5,668 bases of DNA from Pseudomonadota bacterium (GTDB taxonomy: Bacteria; Pseudomonadota; Alphaproteobacteria; Rhodobacterales; Rhodobacteraceae), in NCBI GenBank assembly GCA_022573605.1, contig JACZTQ010000217.1, positions 1-5,668 on the forward strand. Reading direction: 5' to 3'. Shown in pieces: positions 1-5,289 of this stretch. Numbering within the stretch: position 1 is the stretch's first letter; the number at the start of each line of letters is the position of its first letter. The position numbers and the translations under genes were made by a program. Below the pieces are notes generated by a model. It had not been told where the DNA came from and searched no databases. It was given only the letters and a program-made list of their open reading frames with translations.

Positions 1-1
1 C

Positions 2-631
2 AGGGCGCGCGAGATCGTCTATGCCGGCAACGGTTATACCGGCGGCGGCAAGGGGCCGTTCGGGCCGCTGGCGCGCCGCCTGATGCCGATCCCCTCGACC
101 ATCATCGCCACCGAGGTCCTGGGCGCCAACCGGGTCTCCAGCCTGTTCCCGCAGGGCAACATGATCGTCGAGACCCGCTCCCATCACTCCTATTTCCGCC
201 CCGACCCCTGGGGCGAGCGGATCCTCTACGGCGGGCGGGCCTCGCTGGTCGAGATGGACGAGCAGGCGAGCGCAAGGCGGCTGCGCGACATCATGCTGAG
301 CGTGTTCCCGGACCTGGGCGAGGTGCGCCTGACCCACTCGTGGAAGGGTTTCATCGCCTTCACCTTCGACGGCGCGCCGCATCTGGGGCAGATCGGCGGG
401 GTCTGGCACGCCTGCGGCTACAACGGCTCCGGGGTGGCGATGGCGCCCTACCTGGGCTGGCGGCTGGCGCAGAAGATCATCGGCACCGACCAGGGCGCGA
501 CCGGTTTCGACCCGGTGCCGTTCCGGGCCCAGCCGCTCTATGGCGGCAACCCGTGGTTCCTGCGCATCGTCGAGCTCTACTACCGCCTGAAGGACCGGGT
601 CGAGGGGGTGCGGGCGGCCCGGCGGCGCTGA
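2..631 (+). CDS. FAD-dependent oxidoreductase (DAO/OrdL type), C-terminal part
   Basis: The gene enters from the left edge; the reading frame is open from base 2 and ends at TGA 629-631, giving 209 visible residues. The visible part matches the C-terminal half of the DAO family (relatives of gamma-glutamylputrescine oxidase and glycine/sarcosine oxidases), flavoproteins that oxidise amine or amino-acid C-N bonds using FAD. Supporting landmarks, numbered from the first visible residue, are the substrate-domain strand SYFRP (63-67), YGGRAS (76-81), the W114-K-G turn, and the C-terminal FAD-closing segment GAPHLGQIGGVWHACGYNG (124-142) followed by SGVAMAP. The FAD-binding N-terminal GxGxxG segment lies outside the window. 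The protein ends with a basic tail (AARRR). No signal peptide can be assessed and the substrate cannot be predicted. It converges on the minus-strand OmpA-family gene, with hairpin repeats between them. The family assignment is firm; the precise enzyme is not. Confidence 0.85.
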   Translation, partial: RAREIVYAGNGYTGGGKGPFGPLARRLMPIPSTIIATEVLGANRVSSLFPQGNMIVETRSHHSYFRPDPWGERILYGGRASLVEMDEQASARRLRDIMLSVFPDLGEVRLTHSWKGFIAFTFDGAPHLGQIGGVWHACGYNGSGVAMAPYLGWRLAQKIIGTDQGATGFDPVPFRAQPLYGGNPWFLRIVELYYRLKDRVEGVRAARRR

Positions 632-675
632 GCAATTTCGAGCCAAATGGCTTCATTTGGCGACTCGGAAATTGC
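632..675. repeat. Hairpin-forming inverted repeat, possible terminator
   Basis: This starts one base after the stop codon of the FAD oxidoreductase. The outer stem GCAATTTC (632-639) pairs with GAAATTGC (668-675), and the inner stem GCCAAATG (642-649) pairs with CATTTGGC (654-661) round a four-base loop. An asymmetric internal loop (640-641 against 662-667) separates them. No T-tract follows, so it is not a canonical Rho-independent terminator. Its place between converging genes would suit a two-way transcription stop or an mRNA 3'-end protector. The shape also fits a dispersed palindromic repeat. Confidence 0.6.
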
Positions 676-691
676 GTAAAACAAAGGGATG

Positions 692-756
692 GAGCCGCCG
701 GCTTGGGTCCATCGGGCCGGATAAGGCTCTGATGCCACGGCGCATCTCGATGCGCC
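692..756. repeat. Two further hairpins in the convergent intergenic region
   Basis: The first hairpin is imperfect: GAGCC (692-696) pairs with GGCTC (725-729), and CCGGC (698-702) pairs with GCCGG (716-720). The second is compact and perfect: GGCGCAT (739-745), loop CTCG (746-749), ATGCGCC (750-756). They continue the run of palindromes that starts at 632. I see no coding potential here beyond frames opened by high GC. They may be parts of one composite repeat or independent terminator-like elements; the sequence alone does not decide. Confidence 0.5.
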
Positions 757-760
757 CTGC

Positions 761-902
761 GGCGCAACCGGCGCAGCGGAACCCCTCCCCCCGTGTGGGG
801 GAGGTTAGGGAGGGGGGCGGCGCAGCGCGCCGCTCTCTGCCGTTTGGTCACAGCCCTCTCCCCCGACCCCTCTCCCAGAGGGAGAGGGGGGCGCAACCGG
901 CG
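761..902. repeat. C/G-rich palindromic repeat block bracketed by 13-bp direct repeats
   Basis: GGCGCAACCGGCG occurs exactly at 761-773 and again at 890-902. Between the copies are two strong hairpins. One is 784-804, an 8-bp stem with loop 792-796. The other is 867-889, a 10-bp perfect stem CCCCTCTCCC/GGGAGAGGGG with loop AGA. Both are of the C-run/G-run intergenic type often scattered through proteobacterial genomes, for which I know no settled function. The block ends 12 bases before the stop of the minus-strand OmpA-family gene, so it may also serve as that gene's terminator. Confidence 0.65.
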
Positions 903-913
903 GGGGCGGGGCC

Positions 914-2179
914 TCACTCCGACCACTCGAAGCTGATCCGGCGGTTCCTCGCCCGGCCCTCCCCGGTGGCGTTGTCGGCGACCGGGCGGGTCTCTCCGAA
1001 CCCTACGGCGGCCATCGCATCGGCGCGCACGCCGCGCTCGATGAGGTCGAGCAGCACCGTCATGGCGCGCCTTCGCGACAGCGCCAGGTTGGCGTCGTCG
1101 TCGCCGATGTCGTCGGTGTGGCCACCGATCTCAAGCCTCAGGCCGCCGTCGTTGAGGCAGCGGACGGCGACGCCCGCCAGCCGGTCCAGCAGCGCCGCCG
1201 CCGCGCGCTCGACCTGCGATTTGCCGGTCACGAAGCCGACCTGGCCGCCGGCGAGCGCCGCCCTTGTCTGGCTGGCGCAGGCCTCCGGCCCGGGCTCGAA
1301 GCCGAACTCCGGCAGCCAGCGGCCACGGCGCAGCCGCTCGGTCCCGCCGCTGGCCAGATCGCGCCTGGTGTCGCCGTCGCGCGCCGCCAACTCGCGTCCG
1401 GCGAGGCTGACCCGCCAGTCCTCGCCGAGTTGCGCCCCGAGCCATGCGCCCAACCTGCCGGCCTGGTAGCCGGGCAACAATGTGCCGTCGATCTCGACCA
1501 CGCCCTGGGTGACGCGGCCGGTGGCCTCGCCATAGAGCGCGAGCACCTCGCCGAGCCGGGCCAGCGCCGTGCCCCAGGCGGCGCCATCGCCGCCGCCGCC
1601 GCCGGTGATGCCGCCGGTGATGCCGCCGTCGCGCGCATGACCCAGCAGCACGACCGCCTCGGGCGGGTCGAGCCCGGCCGGCAGGATGCCGCCGACCTCG
1701 AGCCCATGGGCGGTTTTGCGCAGCCTGATTTCCGCCGCCGGCGGGGCCTCGGCGAGATCGATCTCGACCTCCCAGGCGGAGCCGAGCGCCAGCCGGATCG
1801 CGCCGCGCGTCGCCCCGGCGCTGAAACCGGGCCGCAGGATGCCGGAAATTCCGATCCGGCGCCCGGCGATCCGGGCCTCGCCGGTGCTGAGACGCGGCAG
1901 GACGATGGTCACCGCGTCGAGCGCGCCGGCCCACTCCTCCGGGTCGCCGTCGCCGGCACTGGTCACGCCGCCGGAGAGGTCGATCCCGGGAATGCGCTGT
2001 TCGAGATGCTTGACCGGGAATGCGCGCGGCATCTGGCCGGTGGCGCGCACGGCGCCGCTCGGGTCCACCACCACGACCAGCCCCGGCTCCGCCCCCTGTT
2101 CCGGGGCGGCTGGCGCCGGGGCGGGCCCGGCGATCGCGGTCAGCCCGGCCAGGCCGGCGAGGATAACGATCAGGCGCAT
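914..2179 (-). CDS. Exported OmpA-family protein with repeated N-terminal region
   Basis: The product is 421 residues. A signal peptide spans about 1-25 (MRLIVILAGLAGLTAIAG, cleavage probably after the APAPAA run), so the protein should reach the periplasm or outer membrane. Residues about 312-421 form an OmpA C-terminal domain, which non-covalently binds peptidoglycan: GGHTDD at 352-357, LSRRRA at 367-372, GFGETRP near 392-398 and the terminal NRRISFEW. D356 and R371 align with the diaminopimelate-binding Asp/Arg pair of E. coli OmpA. The rest (26-311) is not an OmpA beta-barrel. It contains recurring short motifs (ATGQMP, ISGILRPGF, VGGILPAGL, IDGTLLPGY) that look BON-like and a glycine-rich linker (about 185-198). 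The start is ATG 2179-2177, the only in-frame Met that leads into a signal peptide. The frame stays open for a further 460 codons upstream, across the opposite-strand TPR gene, but this is a GC artefact. The gene is divergent from the TPR gene. The domain call is strong; the specific role is unknown. Confidence 0.88.
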   Translation of the reverse strand: MRLIVILAGLAGLTAIAGPAPAPAAPEQGAEPGLVVVVDPSGAVRATGQMPRAFPVKHLEQRIPGIDLSGGVTSAGDGDPEEWAGALDAVTIVLPRLSTGEARIAGRRIGISGILRPGFSAGATRGAIRLALGSAWEVEIDLAEAPPAAEIRLRKTAHGLEVGGILPAGLDPPEAVVLLGHARDGGITGGITGGGGGDGAAWGTALARLGEVLALYGEATGRVTQGVVEIDGTLLPGYQAGRLGAWLGAQLGEDWRVSLAGRELAARDGDTRRDLASGGTERLRRGRWLPEFGFEPGPEACASQTRAALAGGQVGFVTGKSQVERAAAALLDRLAGVAVRCLNDGGLRLEIGGHTDDIGDDDANLALSRRRAMTVLLDLIERGVRADAMAAVGFGETRPVADNATGEGRARNRRISFEWSE

Positions 2180-2182
2180 CCG

Positions 2183-2188
2183 CTCCTC
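2183..2188 (-). promoter_or_regulatory. Ribosome binding site of the OmpA-family gene
   Basis: GAGGAG on the minus strand ends three bases before the ATG at 2179. This is closer than the usual 5-9 bases but is the best match near that start. A second, stronger AGGAGG lies at 2215-2220 (minus), about 35 bases upstream, with no in-frame start codon after it. Confidence 0.45.
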
Positions 2189-2250
2189 ATGCTCGGGAGG
2201 CCCCGGTGACGAAACCTCCTCCCCCTCGTTCGAGTGAACGCCTGGATCGA

Positions 2251-2281
2251 TTGATAGCAGGTTTTGCCGGCCATGTGGCAA
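2251..2281 (-). promoter_or_regulatory. Candidate sigma-70-type promoter for the OmpA-family gene
   Basis: On the minus strand, TTGCCA (2281-2276) matches the -35 consensus at five of six positions. TATCAA (2256-2251) matches the -10 consensus at four of six. The spacing is 19 bp, slightly long (an 18-bp reading gives CTATCA). The -10 element lies about 70 bp before the start codon. This is a by-eye call in a GC-rich genome and should be treated as tentative. Confidence 0.25.
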
Positions 2282-2451
2282 GGAAAACCATCGCCGGGGT
2301 TGCCGCATGGCCGGGCTGCGGGGAGGCTGTGATTTCCCCGGAGTTGTGCTAATCTTCAAGGTGAGACCGTCGGTCCAGCTATCAGCCGGCAAAGAAAAAA
2401 GCCCAGGCGCCCTTCTGTCGGTAATGGTTTTTGAGTATGCCTGCCGGGGAG

Positions 2452-2471
2452 CCGAACCGGGTCCGAACCGG
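2452..2471. repeat. Short direct repeat directly before the TPR gene start
   Basis: CCGAACCGG occurs at 2452-2460 and again at 2463-2471, an 11-bp period of about one helical turn. The second copy runs into the CGGAG ribosome binding site (2469-2473). It could be a paired protein-binding site, a leader RNA element or a replication-slippage product. Confidence 0.5.
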
Positions 2472-2479
2472 AGTTGCCG

Positions 2480-3331
2480 ATGCGCCTTGCTCTGCCAGCC
2501 GCGATTGTCGCCGCCGGGATGCTGTCCGGGTGGCCGCCCGGGTTGACCGGGAGCGGCGCCGCGGCCGGCGAGGTCGAGATCCTGCTCGAGCTCTGCTCGG
2601 ACCCGGAGACCCCGGCGCACGATGCGCTGAAGGCGTGCCGTAGGGTGGCCGAGCAGGGCCGGCTGGATGCCAGGCGCCGGGCCCTGGTGTGGTTGAACGC
2701 CGGCATCGCGGCGCACGCTCTGGAGCGCTATGGCGAGGCGGTCGAGGCCCATGGCGCCGCCATCGAGGCCGATCCGCGCCTGTCGGAGGCGTTCGAGAAC
2801 CGGGCGCTGGCCTATGCCAAGCTGAACCGGCTCGACCAGGCGCTGGCCGATTTTGCCGCCGCGATCTCGCTGCGCCCGAAGAAGCCGGGGGCCTATCTGG
2901 GCCGGGGCATCCTGATGCTCAACCACGGTGCGCCGGAGCGCGCGCTGCCCGATTTCGCCATGGCGATCGAGCTCGACCCGGGCCTGACCACGGCGCGCTA
3001 CAATCGCGGCCTGGCGTTTCTGCAGCTTGGCCAGCCCGAACTGGCCGAGGCGGATTTCTCCGCCGTGATCGGGCGCAATCCGCGCGATGCCGGGGCCTAT
3101 CTGAACCGTGGCCGGGCGCGCGCGGCGCAGGGCCGGGCCGGTGTGCGCAACGACTTCGACCGCGCCATCGCGCTCGCGCCCGAATGGGCGGCGGCATGGT
3201 ATCTGCGGGGCCGGTTGTCCGACCGCGAGGGGGTGCTCGACGCGGCCAACGCGGACTTCCTGCGGGCCTATCGGTTGGGCCATTCCGACCCCTGGCTGAT
3301 CGAGCGGATGCGCCGGATGTCGGGGCAGTAG
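2480..3331 (+). CDS. Exported TPR-repeat protein
   Basis: The product is 283 residues. The start at ATG 2480 is preferred over an in-frame TTG at 2474 because CGGAG (2469-2473) lies six bases upstream, and the Met begins a clean signal peptide: positive R2, hydrophobic core 3-15, probable cleavage after AAA at 27-29. After a short N-terminal segment with two cysteines (C39, C53), six 34-residue TPR units follow without gaps at about 67-100, 101-134, 135-168, 169-202, 203-236 and 237-270. Typical positions are evident: W/N-x-G...A-L...Y-x-E-A in unit 1, and A-x-x-N/L-R-G...L/A-x-x-D-F/Y..A-I.L-x-P in later units. The last unit (237-270) is degenerate. TPRs form a superhelical scaffold for protein-protein contacts, here outside the cytoplasm. 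The partner is unknown; the divergently encoded OmpA-family protein is one candidate by position only. The array ends 13 residues before the C-terminus (WLIERMRRMSGQ). Confidence 0.9.
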   Translation: MRLALPAAIVAAGMLSGWPPGLTGSGAAAGEVEILLELCSDPETPAHDALKACRRVAEQGRLDARRRALVWLNAGIAAHALERYGEAVEAHGAAIEADPRLSEAFENRALAYAKLNRLDQALADFAAAISLRPKKPGAYLGRGILMLNHGAPERALPDFAMAIELDPGLTTARYNRGLAFLQLGQPELAEADFSAVIGRNPRDAGAYLNRGRARAAQGRAGVRNDFDRAIALAPEWAAAWYLRGRLSDREGVLDAANADFLRAYRLGHSDPWLIERMRRMSGQ

Positions 3332-3351
3332 GGGTGGCTTTTGCGCCTGAT

Positions 3352-3377
3352 CCAAAAGTTGCTTGCGCAACTTTTGG
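3352..3377. repeat. Hairpin type Y, left copy; possible terminator of the TPR gene
   Basis: A perfect 11-bp stem, CCAAAAGTTGC (3352-3362) with GCAACTTTTGG (3367-3377), closes a four-base loop TTGC. It begins 21 bases after the TPR stop codon, so it could end or protect that transcript. No T-tract follows the stem. Confidence 0.7.
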
Positions 3378-3426
3378 GCGCTCCGCCCCCCACTCCTCCT
3401 CCCCGCAAGAGTCTTTGCCCGTGACA

Positions 3427-3445
3427 AAATCCGTTGCACGGATTT
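3427..3445. repeat. Hairpin type X, left copy
   Basis: A perfect 7-bp stem, AAATCCG (3427-3433) with CGGATTT (3439-3445), closes the loop TTGCA. The flanks match the right copy (3609-3657) in inverted orientation almost base for base outside the loop. Confidence 0.7.
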
Positions 3446-3448
3446 CCG

Positions 3449-3542
3449 GCTCCGCCAACCCGCCCCTCCTCCCCGCCCAACCACCGACGGTACCGGTGGA
3501 GAATCGGTGGTTGGGCGGGGAGGAGGGGCGGGTTGGCGGAGC
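3449..3542. repeat. 39-bp perfect inverted repeat with 16-base loop
   Basis: Every base from 3449 to 3487 pairs with 3504-3542, with no mismatch by my base-by-base comparison. The loop 3488-3503 contains the palindrome CGGTACCG (3488-3495). The arms are C-rich on the left and G-rich on the right. The apex can refold: CCACCG (3481-3486) can pair with CGGTGG at 3494-3499 instead of the identical CGGTGG at 3505-3510. It forms the centre of symmetry of the larger array and could extrude as a cruciform or form a very stable RNA hairpin. Confidence 0.85.
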
Positions 3543-3546
3543 GCGC

Positions 3547-3571
3547 CCAAAAGATGCACAGCAACTTTTGG
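3547..3571. repeat. Hairpin type Y, right copy
   Basis: CCAAAAGATGC (3547-3557) pairs with GCAACTTTTGG (3561-3571) round the loop ACA, with one mismatch (A3554). The 3' flank GAACAGGCGCAAAA resembles the inverted flank of the left copy. Confidence 0.65.
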
Positions 3572-3618
3572 AACAGGCGCAAAACATTGCGGGGAGGTGG
3601 GGCCGGGGGGCGGAGCCG

Positions 3619-3640
3619 GAAATCCGCGAATGCGGATTTC
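3619..3640. repeat. Hairpin type X, right copy
   Basis: A perfect 9-bp stem, GAAATCCGC (3619-3627) with GCGGATTTC (3632-3640), closes the loop GAAT. Compared with the left copy the loop sequence differs but the stem is kept. Confidence 0.7.
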
Positions 3641-3657
3641 GTCACGGGCAAAGACTC

Positions 3658-3797
3658 ACCCTACGGGCGACAACAGCAACCCCCGCCGCCCTCTCCAACC
3701 GCTTCTGCTCTCCCTGTCGTTGCACCCGGATGGACCGAAATCGAACCGGGCCGCGACACCCTTGACGATGACCGGCGTCCTGGAGCCTTATCCGCCG
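3658..3797. other. Unassigned leader before the HAD gene
   Basis: These 140 bases follow the repeat array and precede the HAD start codon. I see no clear promoter, hairpin or gene. The HAD frame is open through here, but no homologous-looking residues precede MPNTASPLRLV. A weak ribosome binding site GGAG (3782-3785) lies near its end. Confidence 0.4.
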
Positions 3798-4490
3798 ATG
3801 CCAAACACCGCCTCGCCCCTGCGCCTGGTCATCTTCGATGTCGATGGCACCCTGATCGACAGCCAGGATTTCATCCTGGCGGCGATGCGCCGCGCCTTCG
3901 CCCTGGCCGGGCATCCCGCACCATCGGACGCGGCGACGCTGGGGATCGTCGGGCTGTCGCTGCCCCAGGCGATGGAGGTGCTGGCGCCCGGTCTGCCGGG
4001 GGACGAGCGCGACCGGCTGGTGCAACTCTACAAGGACAGCTTCCTGGCCTTGCGCGAGGAAAGCGGCGGCGAAGCCGTGGCGCCGTTCTACCCCGGCGCG
4101 CGCGCGGCGCTGGAGCGGCTCGACGGCGCCGGCTACCTGCTCTCCATCGCCACCGGCAAGGCGCGCCGCGGGCTCGACCAGATGCTCGACAGTCACGGGC
4201 TCGGGCGGCTGTTCACCGGCACCCAGACCGCCGATGACGCGCCCTCGAAGCCGCATCCGGGGATGGTGCTGAACTGTCTCGCCGCCACCGGGGTCGCGGC
4301 CGCCGAGGCGGTGGTGGTGGGCGACACCGAATACGACATGGCGATGGCGCGCGCCGCCGGGGCGCGGGCGGTTGGGGTCGGTTGGGGGTATCATTCCAGC
4401 GAGCGGTTGCGGCGCGGTGGGGCCGAGCGGATCGTCGGCAATTTCGCCGCGCTGGATGCGGTGCTGGACGAGATCTGGGAGGGGGGATGA
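3798..4490 (+). CDS. HAD-IA family hydrolase (phosphoglycolate-phosphatase-like)
   Basis: The product is 230 residues, a normal length for HAD subfamily IA phosphatases, which transfer phosphate through an aspartyl intermediate with Mg2+. All four motifs are present: I, FDVDGTL at 13-19 (nucleophile D14, acid/base D16); II, SIATGK at 116-121 (T119); III, K151 in SKPHP; IV, GDTEYD at 175-180 (metal ligands D176 and D180). The helical cap lies between motifs I and II, about 21-95. It should be soluble and cytoplasmic. The natural substrate is not set by the sequence; phosphoglycolate or a nucleotide/sugar phosphate are options. Two in-frame starts compete. ATG 3798 has GGAG 12 bases upstream and leaves nine residues before the first strand (LVIFDVD), as is usual. 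ATG 3768 would add ten residues and lacks a ribosome binding site. The stop overlaps the next start (ATGA), so the pair is translationally coupled. Confidence 0.92.
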   Translation: MPNTASPLRLVIFDVDGTLIDSQDFILAAMRRAFALAGHPAPSDAATLGIVGLSLPQAMEVLAPGLPGDERDRLVQLYKDSFLALREESGGEAVAPFYPGARAALERLDGAGYLLSIATGKARRGLDQMLDSHGLGRLFTGTQTADDAPSKPHPGMVLNCLAATGVAAAEAVVVGDTEYDMAMARAAGARAVGVGWGYHSSERLRRGGAERIVGNFAALDAVLDEIWEGG

Positions 4491-5191
4491 AGCGGTTCTG
4501 GCGCGCGGTGAGCGTCGAGGCCGGTGAGGGTGGCTTTGCCATCCGGCTCGACCGCCGCCCGCTGCGCACCCCGGCCAAGGCGCCCTGCGTGGTGCCGAGC
4601 CGGGCGCTGGCCGAGGCGGTGGCGGCGGAATGGGCGGCGGTCGAGGGGGTGGTGGACCCGGCGGAGATGCCGCTGACCCGGGCGGCCAATTCGGCCATCG
4701 ACCGGGTGATCCCGGAGCAGGACGCGGTCGCGGCGATCATTGCAGCCTATGGCGAGGCCGACCTGATCTGCTACCGGGCGCCGCACCCGCAAGGGCTGGC
4801 GCGGCGCCAGGGGGAGGCCTGGAACCCGCTGCTGGCCTGGGTGGAGGAGGCGCTGGGCGCGCGCCTGGTGTCGGTCGCAGGGGTGGTGCACGTGGCCCAG
4901 CCGCCCGAGAGCCTGGCCCGGCTGGGCGCGGCGGTGCGGACGCACGGTGCCTGGGAGCTGACGGCACTCCACGACCTGGTATCGATCTCCGGCTCGCTGG
5001 TGATTGGGCTGGCGGTCAGCCGGGGGCGGTTGGACGCCGCCACGGCCTGGCCGCTGAGCCGGATCGACGAGGACTGGCAGATCGAGGAATGGGGCGAGGA
5101 CGACGAGGCGGCCGCGCTGGCCGGGCGGCGGCGGGCGGATTTCGCCAGCGCGGCGCGGTTGCTGGAGCTGGTGCGGGCGGTGCCCCGGTAG
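4487..5191 (+). CDS. ATP12-family chaperone (F1-ATPase assembly)
   Basis: The product is 234 residues, typical of the alphaproteobacterial ATP12 family. In mitochondria Atp12 binds the F1 alpha subunit until it joins beta. The bacterial homologue is inferred to help assemble F1 in the cytoplasm. Recognisable family segments are FAIRLDRRPLRTPAKAP (17-33), the AAEW helix end (47-50), MPLTRAANSAIDRV (61-74), AYGEADLICYRA (87-98) leading into QGEAWNPLLAW, GSLVIGLAV (169-177), and the acidic C-terminal EEWGEDDEAAA (200-210), which covers the region where conserved acidic residues lie in yeast Atp12. The start ATG 4487-4489 sits four bases after GGAGG (4478-4482) and overlaps the HAD stop by four bases, giving one co-translated unit. 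A hairpin starts one base after the stop. Note the abrupt change to AT-rich sequence just downstream. Confidence 0.93.
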   Translation: MKRFWRAVSVEAGEGGFAIRLDRRPLRTPAKAPCVVPSRALAEAVAAEWAAVEGVVDPAEMPLTRAANSAIDRVIPEQDAVAAIIAAYGEADLICYRAPHPQGLARRQGEAWNPLLAWVEEALGARLVSVAGVVHVAQPPESLARLGAAVRTHGAWELTALHDLVSISGSLVIGLAVSRGRLDAATAWPLSRIDEDWQIEEWGEDDEAAALAGRRRADFASAARLLELVRAVPR

Positions 5192-5210
5192 GGCGGACAT
5201 GCTTTCCGCC
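5192..5210 (+). terminator. Hairpin directly after the ATP12-family gene, probable terminator
   Basis: GGCGGA (5192-5197) pairs with TCCGCC (5205-5210) round a seven-base loop, followed by the AT-rich ATTTATAAGTTT. The stem starts immediately after the stop codon. The T-tract is imperfect, so termination strength is uncertain. Confidence 0.5.
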
Positions 5211-5289
5211 ATTTATAAGTTTCATGCTGACGCATATCGTTGCAAAATCCCCAATGAATAAAGAGATTTGACGGTCTGTATGTTGTAAG

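Larger units (their letters stand above)
2180..2479. other. Divergent intergenic regulatory region
   Basis: These 300 bases separate two outward-reading genes for exported proteins and must hold both promoters. Visible items are the candidate minus-strand promoter (2251-2281), a strong but unpaired Shine-Dalgarno-like AGGAGG (2215-2220, minus), an A-rich run (2391-2400), a 9-bp direct repeat (2452-2471) and the Shine-Dalgarno of the TPR gene. No convincing plus-strand -35/-10 pair was found; the best is a weak TATGCC at 2436-2441. No gene is supported here. Confidence 0.6.
3339..3657. repeat. Head-to-head modular hairpin array (four linker-hairpin units)
   Basis: This fills most of the 466-bp gap between the TPR and HAD genes. 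Two hairpin modules recur. Type Y has stem CCAAAAGTTGC/GCAACTTTTGG and occurs at 3339-3387 (reverse) and 3535-3584 (forward). Type X has stem AAATCCG/CGGATTT followed by GTCACGGGCAAAGACTC and occurs at 3409-3456 (reverse) and 3609-3657 (forward). Each is preceded, in its own orientation, by a purine-rich linker that opens GCGGGGAGG and ends GGCGGAG. Reading outward from the centre (3488-3503), the right arm is linker-Y-linker-X and the left arm is linker-X-linker-Y. The two arms are thus inverted copies of the same parts with the hairpin order exchanged. No coding role is supported: the open frames across it come from base composition. Confidence 0.8.

Noticed and set aside
1604..1627. Tandem 12-mer GGTGATGCCGCC twice
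   Set aside because: It lies inside the OmpA-family gene and simply encodes a repeated GGIT in the glycine-rich linker; likely slippage in a linker, not a separate element.
2391..2413. Minus-strand T-run preceded by a GC-rich stretch, like a Rho-independent terminator
   Set aside because: The only stem is a three-base GCC/GGC pairing, and no minus-strand gene lies upstream that would need it.
914..3559. Open minus-strand frame of 881 codons covering the OmpA-family gene, the divergent promoter region, the TPR gene antisense and part of the repeat array
   Set aside because: Only the last 421 codons have a signal peptide and a recognisable domain. The upstream part is antisense to a clear six-TPR gene and reads as low-complexity R/G/A/P; high GC keeps it open.
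3339..3657. CRISPR array
   Set aside because: Repeats are inverted, of two kinds and structurally variable, with no regular unique spacers.
3363..3797. N-terminal extension of the HAD hydrolase through the repeat array
   Set aside because: The extension translates inverted repeats, has no family resemblance, and the protein from 3798 already has the normal length.
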